Assembly (NCBI GenBank): GCA_963725425.1
Contig: CAVRYJ010000040.1
Coordinates: forward strand, 124,001 to 188,000
Length of the DNA: 64,000 bases
Direction of reading: 5' to 3'
Source: Clostridium_I sp963725425
GTDB lineage: Bacteria; Bacillota; Clostridia; Clostridiales; Clostridiaceae
How positions within the stretch are numbered: the stretch's first letter is position 1; each line of letters starts with the position of its first letter. The position numbers and the translations under genes are program-made. Under the pieces are notes generated by a model. It did not search any database. It had not been told where the DNA came from and saw nothing but the letters and a program-made list of their open reading frames with translations. Of the stretch, positions 1 to 8,233 are shown one piece after another.

Positions 1-130
1 TAAATAATGCATCTTCTATATTTTCATACTTTTTTAAAAAGTTCTTGGGCAAATAATTAAGATCTGTATCTAGACCTAAACAAACGTTTCCTTTTTTTTC
101 AACACTACTATATAATCTATCTATAATCAT
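1..130 (-). CDS. pyrF: Orotidine 5'-phosphate decarboxylase, N-terminal part (cut by window edge)
   Basis: Only the first 43 codons lie in the window. They begin MIIDRLYSSVEKKGN and contain VCLGLDTDLNYLP, which fits the N-terminus of the long bacterial OMP decarboxylase, where the LGLDTD strand carries substrate-binding residues. The enzyme converts OMP to UMP, the last step of de novo pyrimidine synthesis. An AGAGGGAGT ribosome site lies just upstream (139-147). It is the fourth gene after pyrB, pyrI and pyrC on the same strand, so it is probably co-transcribed. The rest of the gene is outside the window, so its integrity cannot be judged. Confidence 0.85.
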   Translation of the reverse strand, partial: MIIDRLYSSVEKKGNVCLGLDTDLNYLPKNFLKKYENIEDALF

Positions 131-193
131 ATTTAAAAACTCCCTCTATATATTAGCCATCTAAGAATGTCCAGTAAGCATCCTAGTCTATTT

Positions 194-1383
194 TCATTCG
201 CATTCCTTATAAACAGTTTCTCCACGTCTTAACGTTCTTAATACAACACCATATAATTGCATGCCATTAAAACAAGTATTCCTACCCTTTGACACAAAAT
301 AATTTGAATCAACAGTGTATTTCTTATCTAAATCTAAAATTACAAGGTCTCCGTCATATCCTGGCTCTATTCTACCTTTGTTAAACTTCAGTATTTCCGA
401 AGGGTTTTTAGACATTATTTCTGAAAGTTTATTTAAACTTATATTGTTGTTTTTAACAAGTTCCGTATAAGATATTGAAAAAGAAGTTTCAATTCCTGAT
501 ATACCACATGCTCCATTTCTTTTATCCTCTTTTGTATGTGGTGCATGATCTGTTCCTATGGCATCTACATAACCATCTTTTATTGCCTTTATAAGATATT
601 GTCTATCTTCTTCTTCTCTAAGTGGAGGATTCACCTTATATCTATCTTCTCCAGTTAGAGATATATGATGTGGAGTTACTTCGCAGGTTATATTAATCCC
701 CTGTTTTTTGCCCTTTTAATTTCCTTCATAGCTTCTTTTGTGCTTACGTGGCAAAGGTGAAGATGTGCTCCTGTAAACTTAGCAAGTTCTATATCACGTA
801 TTGTCATCAAATTTTCTGAAAGTCTTGTGCTAATGTGCGTTGCTTCCATATCCTCTGCATGGGACATAACAACCCAATCCTTTTCCTTTGCTATTTTCAT
901 AGCTTGAAGCATAATTCCGCTGTTACATACACCTTTTCCATCATCAGAGATACACTTGATACTATCATCAAGTGTATCTAGATGGCTTATATCTTTGCCA
1001 TCTAAATCTTTTGTTATACTAACTGTTTGATTAATATCTAATAGCCCAATTTTCTCAGACTTATCCCGTACATAATTTACTATTTCCATAGAGCTACTTG
1101 CTGGCCTCGTATTTCCCATGAGATTCACTGCGGTATATCCGCCCTTTACTGCTGCGTGGCTTCCACTCTCTATATCCTCTTTATATGTAAAACCCGGGTC
1201 TCTAAAATGGCTGTGTAAATCCACAAAGGCAGGCATTACAACCTTTCCAGTGGCATCTATTGTTTCACAATTTTTTTCTAAATGGAGTCCTATTTCCTCT
1301 ATTATTCCGTCTTTTATATATATATCACCAAGAAAATCACAAGAAAAATCAACCATTCTTCCTTTCTTAATTAAAAGTTCCAA
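194..1383 (-). pseudogene. pyrC: Dihydroorotase, split by one frameshift
   Basis: Two reading frames together make a full-length dihydroorotase of about 396 residues, which interconverts carbamoyl aspartate and dihydroorotate. The upstream frame (688-1383) has the metal-binding DLHSHFRDPG, the SHAED histidine and HLHLCHVST. The downstream frame (194 to about 690) has TCEVTPHH, VNPPLR and GTDHAPH. The frames join if one A is restored in GGATTA-ATATAACC near 690-696, giving RGLNITCEVTPHH. A TTG start at 1383 is preceded by AAGGAGGA. Length and motifs are otherwise intact. This may be a real mutation, but it resembles the other single-base A/T-run errors in this window. Confidence 0.9.
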
Positions 1384-1396
1384 AACAATTCCTCCT

Positions 1397-1452
1397 TAGG
1401 CATTTTCAAGAAAACTGTCACTATGCCAGTGTATTTTGTTTTACATGCCTTA
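1397..1452. repeat. TAGGCAT palindromic repeat, copy A
   Basis: Short element with AGGCAT at one end and ATGCCT at the other, and an inner CTATGCCAGTG segment resembling copies elsewhere in the window (8147, 16375, 16504, 45737, 49457). It fills the gap between pyrI and pyrC and touches the pyrI stop codon. Confidence 0.5.
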
Positions 1453-1870
1453 TATTGTAACTATTTCATCACAATACTCACACCTGTACTCTCCCTTTTC
1501 TTCATCTACCAAATCGAACACATGAGGTACATATTTTTCAACAGAAGTAATACATCGTGGATTTTTACATTTCAGTACATTTTCAACCTTTTGGGAAGGC
1601 TAAGTTTAATTTTTTCCTTAATTACCTCATTCTCAATTATGTTTACTGTAATATTATGGTCTAAAATTCCAAGCATTTTAAAATCTAAGTCTATGTCATT
1701 TTCAATTTTTATTATATCTTTTTGGTGTTTTTAATACTATTTACATTCATAATTAACGCAGTAGGAAAATCCGCATCTTCAAGATTTAAATAATTATATA
1801 TCTTTATACCGTGCCCAGCTTGAATATGGTCAATAACAATGCCATTGATTATACTGTTTATAGTAATCAT
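1450..1870 (-). pseudogene. pyrI: Aspartate carbamoyltransferase regulatory chain, two frameshifts
   Basis: The translation begins MITINSIINGIVIDHIQAGHG and runs through FPTALIMNVNS, as expected for PyrI, the nucleotide-binding chain of aspartate carbamoyltransferase. Two one-base deletions in A runs break the frame: at 1719-1723 (before DIIKIENDIDLDFKMLG) and at 1589-1592 (before VENVLKCKNPRC). Repairing both gives 140 residues, the normal length, ending in the four-cysteine zinc site (CKNPRC and CEYC). The start ATG overlaps the pyrB stop by one base (TAATG), implying translational coupling. All conserved sequence is present, so sequencing error is a likely explanation. Confidence 0.88.
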
Positions 1871-2793
1871 TATGCCACCCCCAAAAGTTTTGCCATTAAT
1901 GCCATTCGTACAAACATGCCAAACTTAGCCTGTTTAAAATAACATGCCCTTGGATCATCATCCACTTCATAAGCTATTTCATTTACTCTTGGTAATGGAT
2001 GAAGTATTATCATATCTTTCTTAGCTGATTCTAATTTTTGTTTATCTAAAATATAACTATCCTTTAGTCTTATATAATCCTCTTCATTAAAAAATCTTTC
2101 TTTTTGCACTCGTGTCATATAGAGAATGTCTAAATCTCCTATTACTTTTTCTAACTTATGTGCTTCCACAAATTCAATATTATTTTTTTGAAGTATCTCT
2201 TTTTTAATATAATCTGGAATTTTTAATTCATTAGGTGAGATTAATATGAATTTATTGTTTTTATATCTTGAAATCGACTTAATAAGAGAATGAACTGTTC
2301 TTCCAAACTTAAGATCACCACATATACCGATTGTTGAGTCTGTTAACTTACCTTTAATATTTCTGATTGTAAGAAGATCCGTTAATGTTTGAGTAGGATG
2401 TTGATGCCCTCCGTCTCCTGCATTTATTATAGGTATTTCTGAGTACATAGCCGCAATTTTAGGAGCACCTTCTTTGGGATGCCTCATTGCAACTATATCC
2501 GCATAACAGCCTACAACTCTTATAGTATCAGCCACAGTTTCACCCTTAGAGACTGAGGTTGAATTTGGTTCTGAAAAGCCAACAACTTGACCTCCAAGTC
2601 TTAACATAGCAGTTTCAAAGCTGAATCTTGTTCTAGTACTTGGTTCATAAAAGAGTGTAGCTAATATCTTACCAAAAGCTATTTTTTGGTATTCCTCTGG
2701 TCTTTTCATTATATCGTCTGCTAATTTAAATATTTCGTCTAATTCATCAATACTTAAATCCATAGGATCGATTAAACTTCTTCCTTTTAACAT
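1870..2793 (-). CDS. pyrB: Aspartate carbamoyltransferase catalytic chain
   Basis: Makes carbamoyl aspartate from carbamoyl phosphate and aspartate, the committed step of pyrimidine synthesis. The 307-residue protein starts MLKGRSLIDPMDLS and has the carbamoyl-phosphate site STRTRFSFE, the GDGGHQHPTQ loop and the HPLPRV loop, all intact. The open frame continues upstream to 2877, but the start at 2793 follows AAGGAGGATT with ideal spacing and the extra sequence is leader RNA. It is the first gene of pyrB-pyrI-pyrC-pyrF. The leader carries two PyrR-like loops and an attenuator, so uridine nucleotides probably control expression. Confidence 0.95.
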   Translation of the reverse strand: MLKGRSLIDPMDLSIDELDEIFKLADDIMKRPEEYQKIAFGKILATLFYEPSTRTRFSFETAMLRLGGQVVGFSEPNSTSVSKGETVADTIRVVGCYADIVAMRHPKEGAPKIAAMYSEIPIINAGDGGHQHPTQTLTDLLTIRNIKGKLTDSTIGICGDLKFGRTVHSLIKSISRYKNNKFILISPNELKIPDYIKKEILQKNNIEFVEAHKLEKVIGDLDILYMTRVQKERFFNEEDYIRLKDSYILDKQKLESAKKDMIILHPLPRVNEIAYEVDDDPRACYFKQAKFGMFVRMALMAKLLGVA

Positions 2794-2802
2794 ATTAATC
2801 CT

Positions 2803-2826
2803 CCTTCTTAGTCTCTCTGTACTAAA
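2803..2826 (-). promoter_or_regulatory. pyrB: Second PyrR-type RNA loop, overlapping the pyrB ribosome site
   Basis: Read on the minus strand, TTTAGTACAGAGAGACTAAG forms a TTAGT/ACTAA stem closing an ACAGAGAG loop, followed by AAGGAGG. This resembles the PyrR target with its CNGNGAG loop. It lies after the attenuator terminator and against the pyrB Shine-Dalgarno, a position suited to translational control. Binding is inferred. Confidence 0.6.
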
Positions 2827-2837
2827 TTTAAAGGTGC

Positions 2838-2866
2838 AAAAAATGCCCTCCACTAAAGGAAGGCAT
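2838..2866 (-). terminator. Attenuator terminator in the pyr leader
   Basis: A 9-bp stem (ATGCCTTCC with GGAGGGCAT, one G-U pair), a six-base loop and a T run at 2838-2842 lie between the two PyrR-like loops. This is the classic position for transcription attenuation of a pyr operon. Confidence 0.85.
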
Positions 2867-2900
2867 AATGATATCAAGACTCATTTATATCCTAATTTTA

Positions 2901-2924
2901 CCTTCCCAGTTTCTCTGAACTGAA
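2901..2924 (-). promoter_or_regulatory. pyrB: PyrR-type anti-antiterminator loop
   Basis: Minus-strand TTCAGTTCAGAGAAACTGGG has a CAGTT/AACTG stem around a CAGAGA loop and is followed by GAAGG, matching the general form of PyrR-binding loops in Gram-positive pyr leaders. It precedes the terminator at 2838-2866. Confidence 0.7.
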
Positions 2925-2950
2925 CTTAAAGGCTAATCAATTCGATTATC

Positions 2951-2979
2951 ATATTATCATACCCATAATTTATTGTCAA
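2951..2979 (-). promoter_or_regulatory. pyrB: Promoter of the pyr operon
   Basis: Perfect -35 TTGACA (2974-2979) and -10 TAATAT (2951-2956) with a 17-bp spacer on the minus strand. Transcription would start about 145 bases before pyrB and include both PyrR-like loops and the terminator. Confidence 0.85.
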
Positions 2980-2998
2980 TAAGCTCTGCACTAAAACA

Positions 2999-3042
2999 GT
3001 TAAAAGTTAAAAGTTAAGGAAATTTTGCTGTAAGCAAAATAA
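2999..3042 (+). repeat. Heptamer (GTTAAAA) repeat with small hairpin
   Basis: Three tandem 7-bp units, GTTAAAA-GTTAAAA-GTTAAGG, followed by ATTTTGC-loop-GCAAAAT. This is the same unit that abuts several gene ends in this window. Here it stands alone between the pyr promoter and dedA. The rest of the gap between pyrB and dedA holds the pyr leader and the dedA promoter. Confidence 0.7.
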
Positions 3043-3159
3043 TTTATATAAAAATATAAATTATTCAGCTCCTAAAACCAATGTATAATTCGCATACATT
3101 TTGTAAATTTTTTTATAACAACCCTACTTTTTCGTAAATTTATGTGGAAAAATGTTTGT

Positions 3160-3189
3160 TTAACCATTACAATGAATATTGTGTATAAT
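3160..3189 (+). promoter_or_regulatory. Probable dedA promoter
   Basis: TATAAT at 3184-3189 with a weaker -35 (TTAACC, 3160-3165) 18 bp upstream. The -10 is perfect and the -35 matches TTGACA at four of six positions. Confidence 0.5.
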
Positions 3190-3223
3190 GAATTTACTTA
3201 CATCTTGAAAGGATTGTGTTAAT

Positions 3224-3835
3224 TTGATTGATCATATTATAAACTTGTTAATTTTAATACTAGGCAAAATTGGATACTTGGGAACTTTTTTTGGAATGTT
3301 CTTTGAAAGTGCATGCATCCCAATACCAAGCGAAATCACCTTACCATTGGGTGGTTATCTAAGCTTTACAGGTCAGTTAAATTTGATACTTGTTATAATC
3401 TTTGGTACTGCTGGAGGAACTGCTGGTTCCATATTTGCATATTTTATAGGAGCAAAGGGTGGAAGACCTCTTGTTGAGAAATATGCTGATAAACTTCACC
3501 TTTCAAAGGAAAAACTTGATAGTAGCGATGGCTTATTTAATAAATATGGTGATAAAATAATATTTATATCAAGACTTCTTCCTATTGTTAGAACCTTTAT
3601 CTCGCTACCTGCAGGAATTGCAAAAATGAACTTTGCTAAATTCACTACCTATACCATTATTGGTTCCGCAATTTGGAGTTCAATTTTAGTATATCTAGGT
3701 TTTGCTATGGGTGAACATTGGGAAACCATCCGTTCATATTATCATTACTTAGATATGGCAGTTGCCATCGCAATTGTTGCTATCATAGTATTTAAACTCA
3801 TAACTCGAAAGAAACAAAAGAAAACCAATAACTAA
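3224..3835 (+). CDS. DedA family membrane protein
   Basis: A 203-residue membrane protein of the DedA/VTT family, related to lipid-carrier flippases and half-transporters. Visible hallmarks are the N-terminal GYLGTFFGMFFES segment, the acidic/proline re-entrant stretch IPIPSEITLPLGGY, and the conserved FISRLLPIVRTFISLPAGIAKM region before the last membrane helices. The C-terminus is basic (RKKQKKTNN). The TTG start at 3224 is preceded by GAAAGGA about ten bases upstream; no better ATG exists. It is monocistronic and convergent with the ABC transporter. The substrate cannot be told from sequence. Confidence 0.88.
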   Translation: MIDHIINLLILILGKIGYLGTFFGMFFESACIPIPSEITLPLGGYLSFTGQLNLILVIIFGTAGGTAGSIFAYFIGAKGGRPLVEKYADKLHLSKEKLDSSDGLFNKYGDKIIFISRLLPIVRTFISLPAGIAKMNFAKFTTYTIIGSAIWSSILVYLGFAMGEHWETIRSYYHYLDMAVAIAIVAIIVFKLITRKKQKKTNN

Positions 3836-3837
3836 AT

Positions 3838-4011
3838 CAGTTAAGAGTTAAAAGTTAAGAGTTGATGAAGATTTTCTGCTAACGCAGAATAATCAATTAT
3901 AAAAGTAATGCAGATGTGTAAACACATCTGCATTACTTTTATATATATTGCTTTTATTTTGCCCTAAGGCAAAATTTCCTTAACTCTTAACTCTTAACTT
4001 TTAACTTTTAC
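3838..4011. repeat. Inverted heptamer-hairpin element between convergent genes
   Basis: The left arm (+) is GTTAAGA/GTTAAAA heptamers then an ATTCTGC-type hairpin. The centre is a long perfect hairpin (3901-3944, core GCAGATGTG/CACATCTGC). The right arm is the left arm's mirror, ATTTTGCC-GGCAAAAT then CTTAACT heptamers. The heptamers face each converging gene in sense orientation, giving stop codons in every frame on both sides. It probably also acts as a bidirectional terminator. Confidence 0.7.
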
Positions 4012-5753
4012 AGTTGCTGTGCTATTTCAAATTGCATATTATAAAGCGAGGCATAAGTTCCATCCCTCTCCATAAGCTCGTTGTGGTTTCCTCTCTCTAT
4101 AATGCCTTCATCTGTTAGAACCATAATCTCATCTGCATTTCTTATAGTACTAAGTCTATGTGCTATTACTATTGTTGTTCTATTTTTTGAAAGTTCATCA
4201 AGTGAATTTTGTATGAACTTTTCGCTGGCATTGTCAAGGGCCGAAGTTGCTTCATCAAGAATTAGTATTGGTGGATTTTTAAGAAATACCCTAGCAATGG
4301 ATATTCTCTGTTTCTGACCACCAGAAAGTTTAACTCCTCTTTCTCCTACAAAAGTATCATAGCCATCTTCAAGTTCAATAATATAATCATGTATATTAGC
4401 TCGTTTTGAAGCTAATACTATCTCTTCATCCGTTGCATCTTCTCTACCGTAAGCAATGTTTTCTTTAATAGATCCACCAAACAAATACACCTCTTGCTGT
4501 ACAATACCTATAGCGTTTCTCAGTGAATTTAGTTTAATATCTCTTACATCAATTCCATCTATAGTAATACTCCCATCTGAAGTCTCATAAAATCGTGGAA
4601 TAAGACTACAAAATGTAGTTTTCCCACCACCAGAAGGCCCGACTATTGCTATTTTTTTGCCAGAGTCTATTTTTACATTAATATTATCAAATATATTTAA
4701 GCCCTCACCATATCTAAATGTAACATTTTTAAATTCAATAGTGCCTTTAGTGTCCATAAGGCTTACAGCGCCTTTTTTATCAACAATGTCAGGATTTGTA
4801 TCAAGTATTTGTAATAGCCTTGTGAAACCAGTTAATCCTCGTTGAAATTGTTCTGTGAAATTTACCAGCTTATCCACAGGATTTAAAAATATATTTATAT
4901 ACAATATGTATATTACAAGGTCAGAAACGCTAAAACTTCCACTACTTATAAATATGCCACCAACTAAAATTACAGAAAGATATAACATACCTTCAAAAAA
5001 ACTATTTCCACTGTAGTATTTACCCATTATAAAATAACTTTTTTCCTTAGTCTTTAAAAATTCTAAATTTCCCTTTCGAAATTTAGCCTCCTCTACTTTT
5101 TCGTTTGCAAATGATTTAACAACTCTTATACCTGAAAGTGTATCTTGAACTACTGCATTTACATTTGCAATTTTTACTCTATTGCTCATAAATACTTTTT
5201 CCATCTTTTTATTGTAATATAACGAAAAATATAGCATTACTAATGTAAAAAATACTAGTAAAAATGTTATTGGAACATTTATGCTGAAAAGAATAGCAAA
5301 AGAACCTATTATCTTTATTAACGAAATAAATAAATCTTCTGGTCCATGATGTGCCAGTTCTGATATGTCAAACAAATCATTTACTATTCTTGACATAAGT
5401 GTTCCAGTATTATTATTATCATAATATGAAAAAGAAAGTTTTTGATAATGTTCAAAAAGGTCCCTTCTCATATTTGTTTCCATTTTGGCTCCCATTATAT
5501 GTCCCCAAGATGTTATGAAGTATTGGCAGAAATATCTTATTATATACATAAATAATAGTGCTGCACCAAGTATTAGAACATACCTCAATATAATATTTTT
5601 ATCCTTTAATATATACACATGATTCAATAAAAATTGTACAATTATAGGAAAAGCTAAATCCACTGCGGATAATATGAGTGCACAGAACATATCTGCCACG
5701 AATAATTTTTTATATGGTTTGTAATAAGTAAAAAATCTTTTTAGTTTATTCAT
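4008..5753 (-). CDS. ABC exporter, fused membrane and ATPase domains
   Basis: A 581-residue half-transporter of the MsbA/BmrA type that should work as a dimer to export drugs, lipids or peptides. Residues 1-300 form the six-helix membrane domain. Residues 340-581 are the ATPase: Walker A GPSGGGKTT (372-380), signature LSGGQKQR (476-483), Walker B ILILDEATSALD (496-507) and the H-loop histidine in IAHRLSTI near 531. The ATG at 5753 follows AAAGGTGATA. It is a single gene with no regulator beside it, so the substrate is unknown. Its stop codon abuts the heptamer repeat. Confidence 0.93.
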   Translation of the reverse strand: MNKLKRFFTYYKPYKKLFVADMFCALILSAVDLAFPIIVQFLLNHVYILKDKNIILRYVLILGAALLFMYIIRYFCQYFITSWGHIMGAKMETNMRRDLFEHYQKLSFSYYDNNNTGTLMSRIVNDLFDISELAHHGPEDLFISLIKIIGSFAILFSINVPITFLLVFFTLVMLYFSLYYNKKMEKVFMSNRVKIANVNAVVQDTLSGIRVVKSFANEKVEEAKFRKGNLEFLKTKEKSYFIMGKYYSGNSFFEGMLYLSVILVGGIFISSGSFSVSDLVIYILYINIFLNPVDKLVNFTEQFQRGLTGFTRLLQILDTNPDIVDKKGAVSLMDTKGTIEFKNVTFRYGEGLNIFDNINVKIDSGKKIAIVGPSGGGKTTFCSLIPRFYETSDGSITIDGIDVRDIKLNSLRNAIGIVQQEVYLFGGSIKENIAYGREDATDEEIVLASKRANIHDYIIELEDGYDTFVGERGVKLSGGQKQRISIARVFLKNPPILILDEATSALDNASEKFIQNSLDELSKNRTTIVIAHRLSTIRNADEIMVLTDEGIIERGNHNELMERDGTYASLYNMQFEIAQQL

Positions 5754-5971
5754 TATTAAAATATCACCTTTCCTTTAAACTAATTATAATGCCCATTTCA
5801 TAAGAGTACCATTTAACTTTAATTTTATCAATAAGTTGTTTACCTTAGTTTCTCATCTCTAATAAATCAATTCCAAAAGGACCTTAAATTACATAGAATA
5901 TGATTTATAAAACTACATACTATACTAACGTAACACAAAACAAATTATTATTTATAAGGAGATGTTTACTA

Positions 5972-6172
5972 ATGGCAAGTAGAGGAAATAGAGTTTTAGT
6001 ACCTGAAGCAAAAGAAGGCTTAAACAAATTTAAAATGGAAGCAGCTCATGAGGTAGGTACTCCTTTATCCGAAGGATACAATGGTGATCTTACTTCAAAA
6101 CAAAATGGTTCTGTTGGTGGCCAAATGGTTAAGAAGATGGTTCAGGATTACGAAAACAAAATAAGCAAATAG
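5972..6172 (+). CDS. Alpha/beta-type small acid-soluble spore protein
   Basis: A 66-residue SASP that coats and protects DNA in the spore core. It shows KFKMEAAHEVG, which contains the GPR-type protease cleavage region, and the C-terminal GSVGGQMVKKMV helix typical of the family. The ATG at 5972 follows AAGGAGATG; the open frame extends upstream but has no such site. CATACTA at 5916-5922 resembles a sigma-G -10 element, with only a poor -35, so forespore expression is an inference from the family plus this weak match. It supports a spore-forming host. Confidence 0.95.
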   Translation: MASRGNRVLVPEAKEGLNKFKMEAAHEVGTPLSEGYNGDLTSKQNGSVGGQMVKKMVQDYENKISK

Positions 6173-6199
6173 TTATGCTGTTGTAAAGAAAAAGAAGTT

Positions 6200-6246
6200 G
6201 TTTCAAAGTTAGAAATTATCTTAGCAATTTCTAACTGGTTTGAAAC
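6200..6246 (+). terminator. Terminator after the SASP gene
   Basis: A long hairpin pairs GTTTCAAAGTTAGAAATT with AATTTCTAAC-TG-GTTTGAAAC around a short loop, and is followed by a T/C-rich tract. It lies 28 bases after the SASP stop codon. Confidence 0.8.
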
Positions 6247-6281
6247 AGCCTCTTTCTCTTATTTTTCAAACTCTTCTTATT

Positions 6282-6338
6282 GATTTTTCAGTTTTTCCGA
6301 AAAATCTTCCCTAACTCTTAACTTTTAACTTTTAACTA
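6282..6338 (-). repeat. Heptamer repeat and hairpin at the CBS gene end
   Basis: On the minus strand AGTTAAA/AGTTAAG heptamers are followed by a GATTTTTC/GAAAAATC hairpin. The stop codon of the CBS-domain gene (TAA at 6332-6334) is supplied by the first heptamer. Confidence 0.7.
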
Positions 6339-6757
6339 TTTACCGCCCTAATATTAAATCTTGAAGTATATTTATCAAAATTCAGAACATCACTTTTTTT
6401 AATTATTCCTATAAATATATTGTTATCATCAACAACAGGAGTAAAACTTTGATTCATCATATCATTTGGCAAATCTTCTACCTTACAATCTATATGCACA
6501 GGTTTATTTGTAATTTTCCTTACTATATCCAATATTCCCATTTTATTCAAATCTTTGAATTCAACCTTTGGGGAATTATTAATCTTACGAATTAAATCTT
6601 CCTTTGTAACGGTACCAACATATATGCCATGCTCATCTAATATGGGAATTTGTATGCAATTATGATATTTCATTTTTTCTAAAATCTGCCTCACAGTAGA
6701 AGTTAATTTCCCATATATCACTTCTTTTTTAGGAGTTAAAAAAAACACTATAGTCAT
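6332..6757 (-). CDS. CBS-domain pair protein
   Basis: A 141-residue cytoplasmic protein made of two CBS motifs and nothing else. CBS pairs sense adenine nucleotides or related ligands. The first (about 15-65) has CIQIPILDEHGIYVGTVTKEDL and the second (about 75-135) has FTPVVDDNNIFIGIIKKSDVL, the usual strand-helix pattern. No catalytic domain is attached, so it may regulate a partner. An AGAGGTTAATAGT ribosome site fits the start. It is monocistronic and convergent with the SASP gene. Confidence 0.85.
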   Translation of the reverse strand: MTIVFFLTPKKEVIYGKLTSTVRQILEKMKYHNCIQIPILDEHGIYVGTVTKEDLIRKINNSPKVEFKDLNKMGILDIVRKITNKPVHIDCKVEDLPNDMMNQSFTPVVDDNNIFIGIIKKSDVLNFDKYTSRFNIRAVNS

Positions 6758-6955
6758 AACTATTAACCTCTTTCCTTAGATTACTTTTTTAATACCATAA
6801 CTATATTATATATATATTCTTTCAACATTTCAAGTACTATTTTATTAATTTGTTAATAAACCCCCGCATATTTTTAACAAATTAATAAAATATTCGTTTA
6901 TTGTTATTAATCCGCCCATGAATAACTTTAAAACTCCGTATAATTACCTACAGTA

Positions 6956-7051
6956 AAATGGAGGGCAAATAGATTTATCTATTTGCTCCCCCATTTCATG
7001 GATATTTCGCCTTGAGCCGAAATATCTTCCTTAACTCTTAACTTTTAACTG
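6956..7051 (-). repeat. Hairpin plus heptamer element at the cobT 3' end
   Basis: Contains a large hairpin (6956-6996), a smaller GATATTTCG/CGAAATATC hairpin (7001-7026) and AGTTAAA/AGTTAAG heptamers (7031-7051). On the sense strand the heptamers encode the cobT tail QLKVKS and its stop codon. The large hairpin probably terminates transcription. Confidence 0.7.
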
Positions 7052-8119
7052 CTTTCTTATGTCCACATAATTATCTTTATCAAGTCCTGCTTCATCAAAA
7101 CAAACCATGTTATTTATTGTATACATAGCGGTTTCTATTATATTAAATGCTAGCGGACATCCGGAACCTTCACCTAATCGCATTTTTAGATTAAGCATAG
7201 GCTCAAGTCCAATTTCTTTCATTACATGTACCATACCTGGTTCAGCGGATAAATGAGATGGAAAAATATAATCCCTAACATTTTTATTTAACCTATATGC
7301 GCATAAAGCTGCCACTGAAGAAATCAATCCATCAATTACAATAGGTACTCCATTTCTTGCAGCTCCTAAAAAGCATCCACAAATTCCTGCAATATCAAAG
7401 CCTCCTACTTTAGAAATAACATCCACAATGTCCTCTTTTTTAGGTGAATTTACGGCAATTGCCTGCCTAACCACTATTTTTTTATTTTTTAGTTGTTCAT
7501 CTGTGAGACCTGAGCCTTTACCAACTGCACTATCCACGTTAATCCCTAATAATACACTTAATACAGCAGCAGATGTGGTTGTATTTCCAACTCCCATTTC
7601 GCCAGTTCCAAATAAATTATAACCTTCACTGCATAATCTATCTGCAGTTTCAATGCCTATTTCTATTGCTTTAATAGTCTCTACTCTTGTCATTGCAGGC
7701 TCTTTTGCTATATTTTTTGTGCCATATGCTATTTTCTTATTTATTATTTGTGGATTATGAAAATCTGCATTTACACCAACATCCACAATTGTCAAATCTA
7801 CTTCTTCTTTTTTAGCCAGTACACAAACCCCTGTAGTTCCCTTGGTAAAGTTATTCATTACAATTGCTGTTATATTTTGTGGACAGGTACTTATTCCTTC
7901 TTCAACTACTCCATTGTCTCCACACATGATAATTATATTTTTTTTATACTTTCTAGATTCTAGTCCACCTTGAATTCCTGCCATCTTTGCAGCAATTTCT
8001 TCTAGTACACCAAGACTTCCTATAGGTTTTGATAGATTGTCTATAATATTCCATGCTTTTTTTATTTCTGATTCATTTGATGGTATAATGCTTTGTAATG
8101 TTTTATTAAATAGTTCCAT
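7031..8119 (-). CDS. cobT: Nicotinate-nucleotide-dimethylbenzimidazole phosphoribosyltransferase
   Basis: A 362-residue CobT, which activates the lower-ligand base of cobamides with nicotinate mononucleotide. Motifs include MCGDNGVVEEG, GTGEMGVGNTTTS, AGICGCFLGAA, HLSAEPGM with the catalytic glutamate, and GEGSGCPLAFNII. The ATG at 8119 follows AAAGGAGCAG; the longer open frame to 8161 lacks a ribosome site and enters a repeat. No other cobalamin gene or B12 riboswitch is nearby, so it may serve lower-ligand remodelling or salvage. The last six residues are encoded by the heptamer repeat. Confidence 0.93.
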   Translation of the reverse strand: MELFNKTLQSIIPSNESEIKKAWNIIDNLSKPIGSLGVLEEIAAKMAGIQGGLESRKYKKNIIIMCGDNGVVEEGISTCPQNITAIVMNNFTKGTTGVCVLAKKEEVDLTIVDVGVNADFHNPQIINKKIAYGTKNIAKEPAMTRVETIKAIEIGIETADRLCSEGYNLFGTGEMGVGNTTTSAAVLSVLLGINVDSAVGKGSGLTDEQLKNKKIVVRQAIAVNSPKKEDIVDVISKVGGFDIAGICGCFLGAARNGVPIVIDGLISSVAALCAYRLNKNVRDYIFPSHLSAEPGMVHVMKEIGLEPMLNLKMRLGEGSGCPLAFNIIETAMYTINNMVCFDEAGLDKDNYVDIRKQLKVKS

Positions 8120-8146
8120 ACTGCTCCTTTTTAAGACATAATGAAG

Positions 8147-8190
8147 AAAATAGACTAGCATACTGATTTGTTATTTTCTCCAAATGCCTA
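8147..8190 (-). repeat. TAGGCAT palindromic repeat, copy B
   Basis: Minus-strand TAGGCATTTGGAGAAAATAA followed by a CAGTATGCTAGTCTATTTT segment, close to the copies at 16375 and 45737. It lies between the PTS IIA gene and cobT. Confidence 0.6.
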
Positions 8191-8233
8191 GTTGAATAAT
8201 TATTTATAGTTAAATTATACTACTTTATATATG

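Noticed and set aside
1118..1734. Two plus-strand ORFs opposite pyrC and pyrI
   Set aside because: They are shadows of the pyr genes; the minus-strand frames match known families in detail.
8120..8233. Cobalamin riboswitch upstream of cobT
   Set aside because: The gap is short, holds repeat copy B and shows none of the conserved B12-element sequences.
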